Source of the DNA: Streptomyces sp. M41(2017)
GTDB taxonomy: Bacteria > Actinomycetota > Actinomycetes > Streptomycetales > Streptomycetaceae
Direction: 5' to 3'
DNA: 64,000 nt
Assembly (NCBI RefSeq): GCF_002078175.1
Contig: NZ_MWFK01000001.1
Location: forward strand, 496,001 to 560,000
Below, one piece after another: positions 1-8,250 of this stretch. The position numbers and the translations under genes were made by a program. A model generated the notes under the pieces. The model ran no database searches, was not told the origin of the DNA, and saw only the letters and a program-made list of their open reading frames with translations. Within the stretch, counting starts at the first letter, position 1. The number at the start of each line of letters is the position of its first letter.

Positions 1-104
1 GCAGCCGCGGCAAGAACTCCCCCGAGCGGATCGCCAAACGCAAGGCCGCGCTCGAGCGGGCTGCCGACCGGCGCCGCGCGCTGGCACGCGGGGAGATCAC
101 CTGA
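1..104 (+). CDS. C-terminal end of a phage gene upstream of the tape measure (partial)
   Basis: An open frame enters at base 3 and stops at 102-104, encoding 33 residues that are strongly charged and helical (many Arg, Lys, Glu and Ala, ending GEIT). In siphoviruses the gene just before the tape measure usually encodes a tail assembly chaperone, often made by a programmed frameshift, and a basic helical tail would fit. Too little is visible to identify the protein. Only the stop codon and the 26-base gap to the tape measure start are certain. Confidence 0.45.
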   Translation, partial: SRGKNSPERIAKRKAALERAADRRRALARGEIT

Positions 105-130
105 CCGACAAGTGAATACGGGGGTGCCCT

Positions 131-3100
131 ATGCCGTCTGTCGGCTACGCCACGCTGCAGGTCATCCCCTCCGTACGGGGCATCTCCGACGAGCTGCGCC
201 GCCAGCTCGTCGGCCCGGCGGGGGCCGCCGGTGACCAGGCGGGCGAGGACGCCGGCGGCGGCTTCCGCGACGCCTTCACCGGCGCCCTCGCCGCCATCGG
301 TGTCACGGAGATCGCGGGCAAGATCGGCGAGCAGTTCGTTGACGCCTTCGAGCAGGCGATGGAGCAGTCCAACGTCACCGGCCAGCTCAAGGCCCAGCTC
401 GGCGCCTCGAGCAAGGACGCGGCGCGGTACGGCAAGGTCGCCGGGCAGCTGTACGCGAAAGGCATCACGGAGGACATCGAGTCGGCGGCCGAGTCGGTCC
501 GCGCGACCGTGCAGGGCGGCCTCGTCCCGAAGAACGCGACGAAGCAACTGCGCGTGATCTCCGGGGAGATGTCGGACTTCGCGACGTCGTTCGGGACCGA
601 CCTGAGCCTGCAGTCGCAGGCCGTGTCCGCGCAGCTCAAGAACGGGCTCGCGCCGAATGCAGAGGCCGCGCTCGACGTGATGACGGTCGGGTTCCAGAAG
701 CTGGGCCCGAACGCGGAGGACATCCTCGAGACGTTCCAGGAGTACCCGGTCCAGCTCAAGAAGCTGGGGCTCGACTCCAAGACCGCGCTCGGCCTGTTCT
801 CCCAGGGCCTCAAGGGCGGCGCCCGCGACACGGACATCGTCGCGGACGCGCTCAAGGAATTCAGCATCCGGTCGATCGACATGTCCGCGGGCAGCCAGGC
901 CGCGTACAAGGCGATCGGACTGGACGCGGGGAAGATGTCCAGCCAGATCGCCAAGGGCGGCAAGGGCGCGACCGCCGGCCTGCAGACCGTCCTCGACAAA
1001 CTCCGGTCGATCAAGGACCCGGTCAAGAGGGAGGCCGCGGCCGTCGGGCTGTTCGGCACCCAGGCCGAGGAGCTCGGCACGAGCCTGTTCAAGCTGGACC
1101 CGTCCAAGGCCGTCAAGGCGATCGGCGACACCGGCGGCGCCGCGAAGCAGCTCGGCAAGGACCTGCACTCGGGTCCGGCGTACGAGCTCACGGTGTTCCA
1201 GCGGAGCCTCAAGCAGGCCCTCGTCAACGTCCTCGGCGGGCAGGTCCTGCCGATCCTCGCGCGCGGCGGACGGATCGCCAACACGGTCCTGCTGCCCCCG
1301 CTCAAGACCCTCGCGACGACCACCGCCTCTCTCCTGCTTCCCGCGCTCAAGGGCTTGTGGAAGGGCGGGACGGCGGTCGTCAACTGGCTCCGGGACATGG
1401 GCACCTGGCTCATCCCCATCGGGATCGCCGTCGTCGGGTTCACCACCGCGCTCCTGGCCCAGCAGATCGCGACCGCCGGCGTCGCCGCCGTGTTCGCGGT
1501 CTACCGCGGGGCGATCCTCGCGTGGACCCTTGTGCAGCGCGGCGCGACGATCGCGCAGGCGGCGTTCAACCTGGTGATGGAAGCGAACCCCGTGATCCTC
1601 GTGATCACGGCGATCCTCGCCCTGGGCGCCGCGCTCGTCGTCGCGTACCAGCGCAGCGAGACCTTCCGGAAGATCGTCCAGGGTGCGTGGGCTGGCATCC
1701 AGACCGCCGCCATGTACGTGTGGAACCAGGTCCTCAAGCCTGCGTTCGCGGACCTGATGGTCGCCATCAAGGCCATCGGCGCCGTGTTCGTGTGGCTGTG
1801 GAGCTCGGTGATCCAGCCCGTGATCGGGTTCATCGTCGCCGCGTTCAAGATCTGGTGGACCGCCGTCAAGATCTACCTCACGGTGATGGGCGTCATCTTC
1901 TACGCCCTGGGCGCCATCGCGGTCTGGCTCTGGAAGAACGCCATCTCCCCGGTGATCAACTGGATCATCGCCGGGTTCAAGCTGTGGTGGGCCGCCGTAC
2001 AGATCTACTTCGGCCTGGTCATGGGCGCGTTCCGGGCGGTGGCCTCGGTCGCCGTGTGGTTCTGGACCACCGTGATCTCACCCGTGATCGGGTGGATCGT
2101 CGCCGGATTCCAGCTCATGTGGGCGGGCGTGAAGGCCGTGTTCGGCTACTTCATGCTCGGCATCAAGACCACCGCCGGGTGGGCGAGATGGCTGTGGACA
2201 GCCGCGATCTCCCCCGTCGTCGGGTGGATCGTCGCCGGGTTCAAGCTGCTGTGGTCCGGCGTGAAGATCGTGTTCGGCTGGTTCGTCGGCGGAATCAAGA
2301 CGACCGCCGGGTGGGTCAAGTGGCTGTGGACCAACGCCGTCACGCCCGCGCTGAACGGCATCAAGTCGGTGATCTCCACCGTCTACAACGTCGGCATCAA
2401 GCCGGTGTTCAACGCGCTCAAGGCCGCGGTCGGCCAGGTCGGCAAGGCGTTCGGCACGGCCAAGGACGCCATCGCCCTGGCGTGGAACAAGGTCAAGGCG
2501 ATCGCCAAGGCCCCGGTGTCGTTCATGGTGAACACCGTCTACAACAAGGGCATCGTCGGCATGTGGAACAAGGTGGCCTCGGCGTTCGGCGCGCCGAAGC
2601 TGTCCACCTTCAAGTTCGCCCGGGGCGGCCCGGTGTTCGGCGCGGGCACCGAGACGAGCGACGACGTCCCCGCCTGGCTGTCTCGCAACGAGCACGTCTG
2701 GACGGCCAAGGAGGTCAAGGGCGCGGGCGGGCACGGCGCGGTCATGGCCATGCGTAAGTGGGCTGCGGCCGGCGGGAAGGGCACGCCCGGGTTTAAGGAC
2801 GGCGGCGGTCTGTTCGGCTGGATCGGAAAGGCCGGATCCACGGCGGCGGGCTGGGGCTCGAAGGCCTGGGACAAGATCAAGTCTGGTGCGGGCTGGCTCA
2901 AGGACACCCTCGCGGGCTCCGCGCGGGCGGGCGTCAACGCGGTGGTCAATCCGCTCCTGTCGAGGATCCCTGGGCTCGGCTCCGGGATCGGCGACATGAT
3001 CGCGAAGATCCCCGACAAGATGATCGACGCCATGTTCGGCTACGCCAAGGAGGCCGACAAGAAGGGTGCGTCCAGCAGCTTCGGCGGCGGGAAGATCCCG

Positions 3101-4630
3101 TCCGGCCAGCACGCGGCGATCATCAAGGCGGCCCTGTTGGCGGCCGGTGTGCCGCCGCCCGGCACGCTCGCGCAGTGGCTGTCCGGCCTGAACACGCTCA
3201 TCACGCGCGAGTCCGGCTGGAACGCGTCCGCGGTCAACCGCACCGACAGCAACGCGAAGGCCGGCCACCCCTCGCAGGGGCTGGCGCAGACGATCCCCGG
3301 GACGTGGAGCGCGTACGTCCCGAGCTCGCTGCGCAGCCGCGGCATCCTCGACCCAGTCGCCAACGTCGCGGCCGCCATCCGGTACATCGTCTCCCGGTAC
3401 GGCAACATCACCAGCGTTCAGCAGGCCAACGCGTCCAAGAGCCCCAAGGGCTACGCGGGTGGCGGCCGGCCGCGCGCCGGTGAGACGTTCTGGGTCGGCG
3501 AGAACGGCCCCGAGCTCATGCGCCTGGGCGCGGGCGGGGCCACCGTGTGGGACTCGGCGACGTCGATGGCGATGGCCTCCCAGCTCGGCGCGATGCGCGG
3601 CTTCGCGAAGGGCACCAGCGGGGCCAAGGCCCGGGCGGCGGCTCGCAAGCAGGTACCCGGCGATCTCACGTCGGTGCACAAGGTCCTGACGGCGAGCGCG
3701 GCGGACATCAAGAAGGCGTTCAACGAGCTCACCAAGGACCTCAAGGCAGCGGGCGGCGCGAGCAAGGCGCTCGCCGCCTCGACCGCGAAGGCCTCCACCA
3801 AGCTGCAGGCCCTGGCCAAGCAGCGGGACTCGGTGGACTCGAAGCTCGAGGCGGCCAAGTCCGCGGCCGCCGACCAGAAGAAGTCCGCTGCAGACTTCTT
3901 CGGCCTCGGCCAGGTCGGCGACGTCACCACGTTCTCCGACCTGCTCGGCGGCCTCAAGTCCCGCCAGGCGCAAGCCAAGGAGTTCCAGGCGCAGATCGCT
4001 GGCCTGTCCAAGAAGGGGGTCTCCAAGAGCATCATCAGTCAGCTCGTCGGGCAGGGCCCCGGCGGACCGCTGATCGACCTCATCTCCGGCGCGTCCAAGG
4101 GCCAGCTCGCCCAGCTCAACGCCCTCGCCAAGTCCGGTAGCAAGCTGTCGACGAGCTACGGCAACACGATGGCCGACGCGATGTTCGACGCCGGTACGAA
4201 CGCGTCCAAGGGGTTCCTGCTCGGGCTGCAGAGCCAGGAGAAGGAACTGCAGGCCGAGATGAACAAGCTCGGCGCGTCGCTGGTCAAGGGCATCGAGCAC
4301 AAGCTCGGCATCCACAGCCCGGCCAAGGCCCTGGTCCCCGTCGGCGCGAACACGGCGCGCGGCGTGGTGGTGGGCCTGGACAACACCGCGGCCGAGGTCG
4401 CGGCGGCCGCGGCCCGGACGGCGGACGCCATGGTGCCCGCGGTCCCGTCCGTGTCCCCCGCGTCGTACAGCGCGGCCTCCTCGAGTCCTCAGGGCCTCAC
4501 CCCGGGGACGCCGATCCGGCTGGTCGTCGAGGACGGCCGGGAGCTGCGGGCGTACGTGGACGACCGGGCAGACACCCGGGTCAACGCGGGATTCCGTCGC
4601 TTCCGGTCGGGTGCCCGCAACGGCAAGTAG
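131..4630 (+). CDS. Phage tail tape measure protein with lytic transglycosylase-like domain
   Basis: This 1499-residue protein sets tail length and probably exits first during infection. A G-rich ribosome site (GGGGG) lies just before the ATG. Residues 1-400 are Ala/Gly/Lys-rich and helical. Residues about 420-800 are strongly hydrophobic and contain tandem 44-residue Trp-rich repeats. Residues about 1000-1110 look like a soluble lytic transglycosylase domain: the motif ITRESGWN places a candidate catalytic Glu near 1027, followed by QGLAQTIPGTW. A Lys/Ala coiled-coil region follows, and the C terminus has the GIHSPAKAL-type tail common in tape measures. The length, hydrophobic middle and position between chaperone-type and distal tail genes support the call. 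Confidence 0.95.
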   Translation: MPSVGYATLQVIPSVRGISDELRRQLVGPAGAAGDQAGEDAGGGFRDAFTGALAAIGVTEIAGKIGEQFVDAFEQAMEQSNVTGQLKAQLGASSKDAARYGKVAGQLYAKGITEDIESAAESVRATVQGGLVPKNATKQLRVISGEMSDFATSFGTDLSLQSQAVSAQLKNGLAPNAEAALDVMTVGFQKLGPNAEDILETFQEYPVQLKKLGLDSKTALGLFSQGLKGGARDTDIVADALKEFSIRSIDMSAGSQAAYKAIGLDAGKMSSQIAKGGKGATAGLQTVLDKLRSIKDPVKREAAAVGLFGTQAEELGTSLFKLDPSKAVKAIGDTGGAAKQLGKDLHSGPAYELTVFQRSLKQALVNVLGGQVLPILARGGRIANTVLLPPLKTLATTTASLLLPALKGLWKGGTAVVNWLRDMGTWLIPIGIAVVGFTTALLAQQIATAGVAAVFAVYRGAILAWTLVQRGATIAQAAFNLVMEANPVILVITAILALGAALVVAYQRSETFRKIVQGAWAGIQTAAMYVWNQVLKPAFADLMVAIKAIGAVFVWLWSSVIQPVIGFIVAAFKIWWTAVKIYLTVMGVIFYALGAIAVWLWKNAISPVINWIIAGFKLWWAAVQIYFGLVMGAFRAVASVAVWFWTTVISPVIGWIVAGFQLMWAGVKAVFGYFMLGIKTTAGWARWLWTAAISPVVGWIVAGFKLLWSGVKIVFGWFVGGIKTTAGWVKWLWTNAVTPALNGIKSVISTVYNVGIKPVFNALKAAVGQVGKAFGTAKDAIALAWNKVKAIAKAPVSFMVNTVYNKGIVGMWNKVASAFGAPKLSTFKFARGGPVFGAGTETSDDVPAWLSRNEHVWTAKEVKGAGGHGAVMAMRKWAAAGGKGTPGFKDGGGLFGWIGKAGSTAAGWGSKAWDKIKSGAGWLKDTLAGSARAGVNAVVNPLLSRIPGLGSGIGDMIAKIPDKMIDAMFGYAKEADKKGASSSFGGGKIPSGQHAAIIKAALLAAGVPPPGTLAQWLSGLNTLITRESGWNASAVNRTDSNAKAGHPSQGLAQTIPGTWSAYVPSSLRSRGILDPVANVAAAIRYIVSRYGNITSVQQANASKSPKGYAGGGRPRAGETFWVGENGPELMRLGAGGATVWDSATSMAMASQLGAMRGFAKGTSGAKARAAARKQVPGDLTSVHKVLTASAADIKKAFNELTKDLKAAGGASKALAASTAKASTKLQALAKQRDSVDSKLEAAKSAAADQKKSAADFFGLGQVGDVTTFSDLLGGLKSRQAQAKEFQAQIAGLSKKGVSKSIISQLVGQGPGGPLIDLISGASKGQLAQLNALAKSGSKLSTSYGNTMADAMFDAGTNASKGFLLGLQSQEKELQAEMNKLGASLVKGIEHKLGIHSPAKALVPVGANTARGVVVGLDNTAAEVAAAAARTADAMVPAVPSVSPASYSAASSSPQGLTPGTPIRLVVEDGRELRAYVDDRADTRVNAGFRRFRSGARNGK
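1790..2349 (+). repeat. 44-residue (132-bp) tandem Trp-rich repeats inside the tape measure gene
   Basis: Copies begin at 1790, 1922, 2054 and 2186, exactly 132 bp apart, with a partial fifth copy at 2318. Each starts with a (V/R/K)W(L/F)W motif followed by a conserved SPVIxWIVAGF-like segment and a second aromatic helix. The spacing is exact, but the DNA copies have diverged, so this is an old protein-level duplication and not a recent slippage product. The segments are hydrophobic enough to be membrane-active. Confidence 0.9.
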
Positions 4631-4647
4631 AGAAGGAGGCACACACG

Positions 4648-5526
4648 ATGCCGATGATCGTGGATCCCGATGCGCCTCCGGTGGAGCCGCCGGCCACCGT
4701 CGCCAGTCCGGACGGCTGGCTCCGGGCGGCCGTGGACGCGTCCTGGGCAGGGGTCGTGCTCGCGGTGGACTACACCGCGGGCACGCCCCTCGCCGGGGCG
4801 GCGAACGTCCGCAAAGTCCGCATCACGCGGCAGGACCCGGGCGCGCCTGCGGGCGTGCCCGTGCGCGGGGCGGACACCGCCTGGGCGGTGGAGGGCGTGG
4901 GGCAGGCGTACGACCATGAGGCGCCGCTCGGCGTCGGGGTGACGTACACGTGCCGCCCGCAGTACGCGGACGGCACGTGGGGCCCCGAGTCCTCCCTCGG
5001 TATCGAGGTCGGCGCGCCCGCTCCGGTGGCCGACGTGTGGATCAAGTCCTTGGACGAGCCGGGGGTTTCGGCCCGGGTCACGGTCACGTCCTGGCCGCAG
5101 CTCGCCTGGGAGTCGCGCATCGATCAGGCGCCGGTCGCAGGGTCGCCGTTCCCTGTCGCGTCGCAGGACGTGTACGGGGCGGCCTCCTCTGACATCACGC
5201 TGGACGCGGCGGGCGGATCGATCGAGACCGTGCGGACGCTCCTGACCGAGCCGGGCGTACGGCTCGTGCAGACGCGGCCTGGCTACCGGCGGCCGGACAT
5301 GTTCGTCCTGTTCGGCCAACCGTCCGAGTCGCTGGACGCGGGCCCGGACGGCTCGCGCACGTTCACCGCGACCGTGCTGCAGGTCGCCCGGCCGGATACG
5401 CAGGGGCAGAGGATGCGGATGCCCGGCTGGTCGTACGACGCGCTCGCCGAGCTGTTCGCGACCTACGACGCGGTGGCCGCCAGCTACCCGACGTATCAGT
5501 CCCTCGCGGTGCGGGGGTTGCTGTAG
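4648..5526 (+). CDS. Phage distal tail (Dit)-like protein
   Basis: The gene encodes 292 residues and starts 17 bases after the tape measure stop, behind a clear AGAAGGAGG ribosome site. The sequence is beta-rich, with no signal peptide or membrane segment. It has two Ala/Val/Gly-rich sandwich-like portions: the N-terminal half resembles a fibronectin-like module, and the C-terminal half carries motifs such as FGQPSESLDAG. Position directly after the tape measure and before further tail-tip genes is the main basis for a distal tail or tail-tip adaptor role. No catalytic motif was seen. Its stop overlaps the next start by one base (TAGTG), so translation is coupled. Confidence 0.6.
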   Translation: MPMIVDPDAPPVEPPATVASPDGWLRAAVDASWAGVVLAVDYTAGTPLAGAANVRKVRITRQDPGAPAGVPVRGADTAWAVEGVGQAYDHEAPLGVGVTYTCRPQYADGTWGPESSLGIEVGAPAPVADVWIKSLDEPGVSARVTVTSWPQLAWESRIDQAPVAGSPFPVASQDVYGAASSDITLDAAGGSIETVRTLLTEPGVRLVQTRPGYRRPDMFVLFGQPSESLDAGPDGSRTFTATVLQVARPDTQGQRMRMPGWSYDALAELFATYDAVAASYPTYQSLAVRGLL

Positions 5527-6683
5527 TGCTGCCCATCAGCGCCGCGGCCCTGGCCTCGCTGGGGGGTGCGGTCCGCCGGCCGTACCGGGCCGACTGGTCC
5601 AACGACGGCGGCCGCACCTGGACGGCGTGCGGGCTGCAGGCCGGAGCCGCTCAGGTCAACGCGAGCCGCACCAACGAGACCCGCTACACCGGCTCGGCCA
5701 CGCTCACCGATGTGGACGGCGGGGCGTCCGGGATCAATCCGGTCTCCACCAACGTCCGCCTGTGGCAGGGCCTGCAGCTGCCGAGGTCCGAGCCCGTCTG
5801 GTTCCCCGCCGGCCGGTACACGGTCGGCCGCCCGCAAGCCACCAAGACTGGTCTCGCGGTGGAGCTCACCGGCATCGAGGACGAGATCCGCGACGCCGGT
5901 CTGCCGACCCCCCGCACGGTCGGCCCGGGCGCCGCCCGCGGCCTGGTCGAGGACCTCGTGGGCGAGGCCCTGCCGGGCGTTCCCGTCGCGTGGCGGCCCG
6001 GCGTCGATCCGGACACGCTCGTCCCGCAGGTCCTCGCCGAGGACACCCGCTGGGCCGTCCTGTCGTCCGGCACCGACTCGTCCGGCACCTCCACCGGCAT
6101 CGTCGAGGCCCTGGCCGCCGAACTGTTCGCGGACGCCCGCGGCATCATCACCGTCGCCCCCGTGCCGACCCTCGCGGACCAGGTCGTCTGGCGCATCGGC
6201 CGCGGCGCCGGCGGCGTGCTCATCGAGCCGCAGGCCCAGCAGACCAGCGAAGGCCTCGCCAACGTGTGGGCCGTCACCGGCGACGCCGGGAGCGGCGAGG
6301 CGGTCATCGGGCCGGCCTACGCCTGGGACGACGACCCGGCCAGCCTCACCTACGCGGGACCCGACCCCATCACCGACCCGCTCGCCCCGCAGCGTCTCGG
6401 CCTGTGGCACGTGCGGCTGCACGTCCAGCGGTACACCAGCGCGGTCGTCACCAGCCTCGCGCAGGCCGCCCAGATCGCCCGCGCCAAACTGGCCGACAGC
6501 CTGGGCGTGCAGTACTCGCTGTCGCTTACCGCCGCCTGCAATCCCGCCCTCGAGCCGGGGGACGTCATCGAGGTCGAGACCCTGCCCGGCGTGTGGGAGC
6601 GGCATCTCGTCGACTCCCTGTCGTACACGCTCGGCGCGGCCTCCATGTCACTCACCACCAGGACGACGGCGAGGAGGCTGTAG
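5526..6683 (+). CDS. Phage tail protein, DUF5047-like
   Basis: This 385-residue protein starts with GTG in a one-base TAGTG overlap and ends in a second one. The N-terminal 130 residues follow the pattern of actinophage DUF5047 tail proteins: a short beta-rich opening with NASRTNETRYTGSATLTD, then PAGRYTVG and a segment ending in PRT. The middle is rich in Ala/Pro and the C terminus (EPGDVIEVET) resembles baseplate-hub folds. It is probably a tail-tip or baseplate hub component needed for adsorption. The family assignment is from memory of sequence patterns and could be off, while a structural tail role is well supported by location. Confidence 0.6.
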   Translation: MLPISAAALASLGGAVRRPYRADWSNDGGRTWTACGLQAGAAQVNASRTNETRYTGSATLTDVDGGASGINPVSTNVRLWQGLQLPRSEPVWFPAGRYTVGRPQATKTGLAVELTGIEDEIRDAGLPTPRTVGPGAARGLVEDLVGEALPGVPVAWRPGVDPDTLVPQVLAEDTRWAVLSSGTDSSGTSTGIVEALAAELFADARGIITVAPVPTLADQVVWRIGRGAGGVLIEPQAQQTSEGLANVWAVTGDAGSGEAVIGPAYAWDDDPASLTYAGPDPITDPLAPQRLGLWHVRLHVQRYTSAVVTSLAQAAQIARAKLADSLGVQYSLSLTAACNPALEPGDVIEVETLPGVWERHLVDSLSYTLGAASMSLTTRTTARRL

Positions 6684-7609
6684 TGGACGAGGCCGAAGCG
6701 CTCGGCGCGGAAATCGCCCAGCAGGCCCGGGCGAAGGGCCCCCGGCAGGCGACGGCGAAGGTCATAGACGTCACCGCCGACGGCCGCGTCAACCTCGACC
6801 TCCTCGGCACGCTCGTCCCCGACGTGCCATGCACCGACTCCTACCGCAATCGATCGGCCGGCGACGTGGTGGCCGTGCAGCTCGGCGCGCGCCCGGTCGT
6901 GCTGTGGCGGCTCGGCGACGACCCGGCGGAGAAGGACGCGAAGACGGTCGAGGAGATCGCTGCGGACGCGGCGCAGGACCTGATCGCCATCTCCGCGTAC
7001 ACGTGGGGCACCGGGGCGCCAGGTGCGGGCTGGCAGGCCGTCACCCAGCTGTGGACCCGCAAGGACCCCAACGGGGTAGGGCAGTTGTACGCGCAGATCG
7101 GCGGCGCCGACACGTCGCCGGCCGATACGCCGACGCGGCCGCCGAAGACGACCGTCGTCACGCCCACCGACTCCGGCTCCTGGCGCTCGGGGAGGCCCGA
7201 CGAGTACGCCTCCGTCCCGACGCAGGGCGACTGGACCGGGCGCGGGAATCGCAGGGGGGCGTGGTTCTACGGGACGAAGATCGCGACCGCCTGCGCCGGG
7301 AAGACCGTCTCGAAGATGACGGTCAGCTTCACCCGGAAGCGGAACACCGGCAGGAACTCGAAGGTGCCGCTGCACCTGTACCTGCACAACTACACCAGCG
7401 CTCCCGGCGGTCAGCTCAACCTCGGCGACGGCCCCGAGGAGCTCCTCAAGCTGTCCGTCGGCGCGAAGGGCACCGCCACCCTGCCCGCGTCCTGGCGGGC
7501 CGCCCTGGCCTCCGGCAGCGCCCGGGGACTGGCCATCTACGCCTCCGGCAGCAGCGACTACGCGGGCGTCACCGGCGGCAACATCACCATCTCGTTCTCC
7601 GCCAGCTAG
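6683..7609 (+). CDS. Phage baseplate or tail-tip protein with N-terminal OB-like domain
   Basis: A GTG start shares one base with the previous stop, giving 308 residues. Residues about 20-80 (ATAKVIDVTADGRVNLDLLG, then a segment with AGDVVAVQLG) look like the OB-fold domain of gpV-type spike or baseplate proteins. The rest is Thr/Gly/Ser-rich with beta-strand character, and a C-terminal region of roughly 120 residues resembles a jelly-roll carbohydrate-binding module (KVPLHLYLHNY, ARGLAIYASGSSDY). A host surface binding role is inferred. No enzyme motif is evident. Confidence 0.5.
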   Translation: MDEAEALGAEIAQQARAKGPRQATAKVIDVTADGRVNLDLLGTLVPDVPCTDSYRNRSAGDVVAVQLGARPVVLWRLGDDPAEKDAKTVEEIAADAAQDLIAISAYTWGTGAPGAGWQAVTQLWTRKDPNGVGQLYAQIGGADTSPADTPTRPPKTTVVTPTDSGSWRSGRPDEYASVPTQGDWTGRGNRRGAWFYGTKIATACAGKTVSKMTVSFTRKRNTGRNSKVPLHLYLHNYTSAPGGQLNLGDGPEELLKLSVGAKGTATLPASWRAALASGSARGLAIYASGSSDYAGVTGGNITISFSAS

Positions 7610-7620
7610 GAGTCCTCACC

Positions 7621-8238
7621 TTGGCCACCATCGGTCTCGCAGAACTGCCCATCCCCGCCGGCGGCGACAGCCCCACCGTGCCCGCGGACATCGCCGAGCT
7701 CGCCGAGGCCCTGGACCCGCACCTCATCCAGCACGCCGCGAACCAGGCCGACCGCGACAGCACGTACGCGACCGCGCCCGCGATGACCCTGGTGATCGCA
7801 GCGAACGGCACCGCCTGGATCAAGACAAGCAGCGGGCCCACCTGGGTCACCGTGTACGAGCCGCTGCAGGCGTGGCAGAGCCTGATCACCCTCAACACCG
7901 GCCTGGAAGAAGGGGCGGTGGAGCTGGGGATCCGCCGCAAAGACGGCCTGCACGTCTACCTCAAGGGCCGCATCGAGCGGACCGACGCCCAGAACCTGCA
8001 GGACGCCAACGCCGTCAACCTCGGCTCCGTACCCTCCGAGCTCATCCCGGCCGCGCTGCGGACGTGGGCCGGTACCTGCTCGATGGCCGGCACCACCACC
8101 GACGGCGCGGGCCGCCTCGAGGTCCTCGGCGCCAACACGGCGTCCGCGTACGGCGATCCGGGCGACATCCTCTGGTGGTACCAGGGCACGGACGGCACCC
8201 CGTGGGTGGACATCAGCGGCGACTACTGGCTCGACTGA
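7621..8238 (+). CDS. Minor phage tail or tail fibre protein
   Basis: A TTG start is chosen because an AGGAGT ribosome site sits at 7609-7614, overlapping the previous stop, and the frame upstream belongs to shadows of earlier genes. The 205-residue product begins MATIGLAELPIPAGGDSPTVP, a form common in actinophage receptor-binding modules. The rest is mixed alpha/beta, with Trp-rich segments near the C terminus (DILWWYQG). It lies immediately before the tail spike gene, so it may be an adaptor or fibre subunit. Confidence 0.55.
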   Translation: MATIGLAELPIPAGGDSPTVPADIAELAEALDPHLIQHAANQADRDSTYATAPAMTLVIAANGTAWIKTSSGPTWVTVYEPLQAWQSLITLNTGLEEGAVELGIRRKDGLHVYLKGRIERTDAQNLQDANAVNLGSVPSELIPAALRTWAGTCSMAGTTTDGAGRLEVLGANTASAYGDPGDILWWYQGTDGTPWVDISGDYWLD

Positions 8239-8250
8239 GAGGAGCTCGCA

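Noticed and set aside
2078..4642. An 854-residue minus-strand ORF under the tape measure gene
   Set aside because: It is a shadow of the real gene: high-GC DNA leaves long open frames, and the composition is extremely rich in Arg, Gly and Ala with no recognisable domain.
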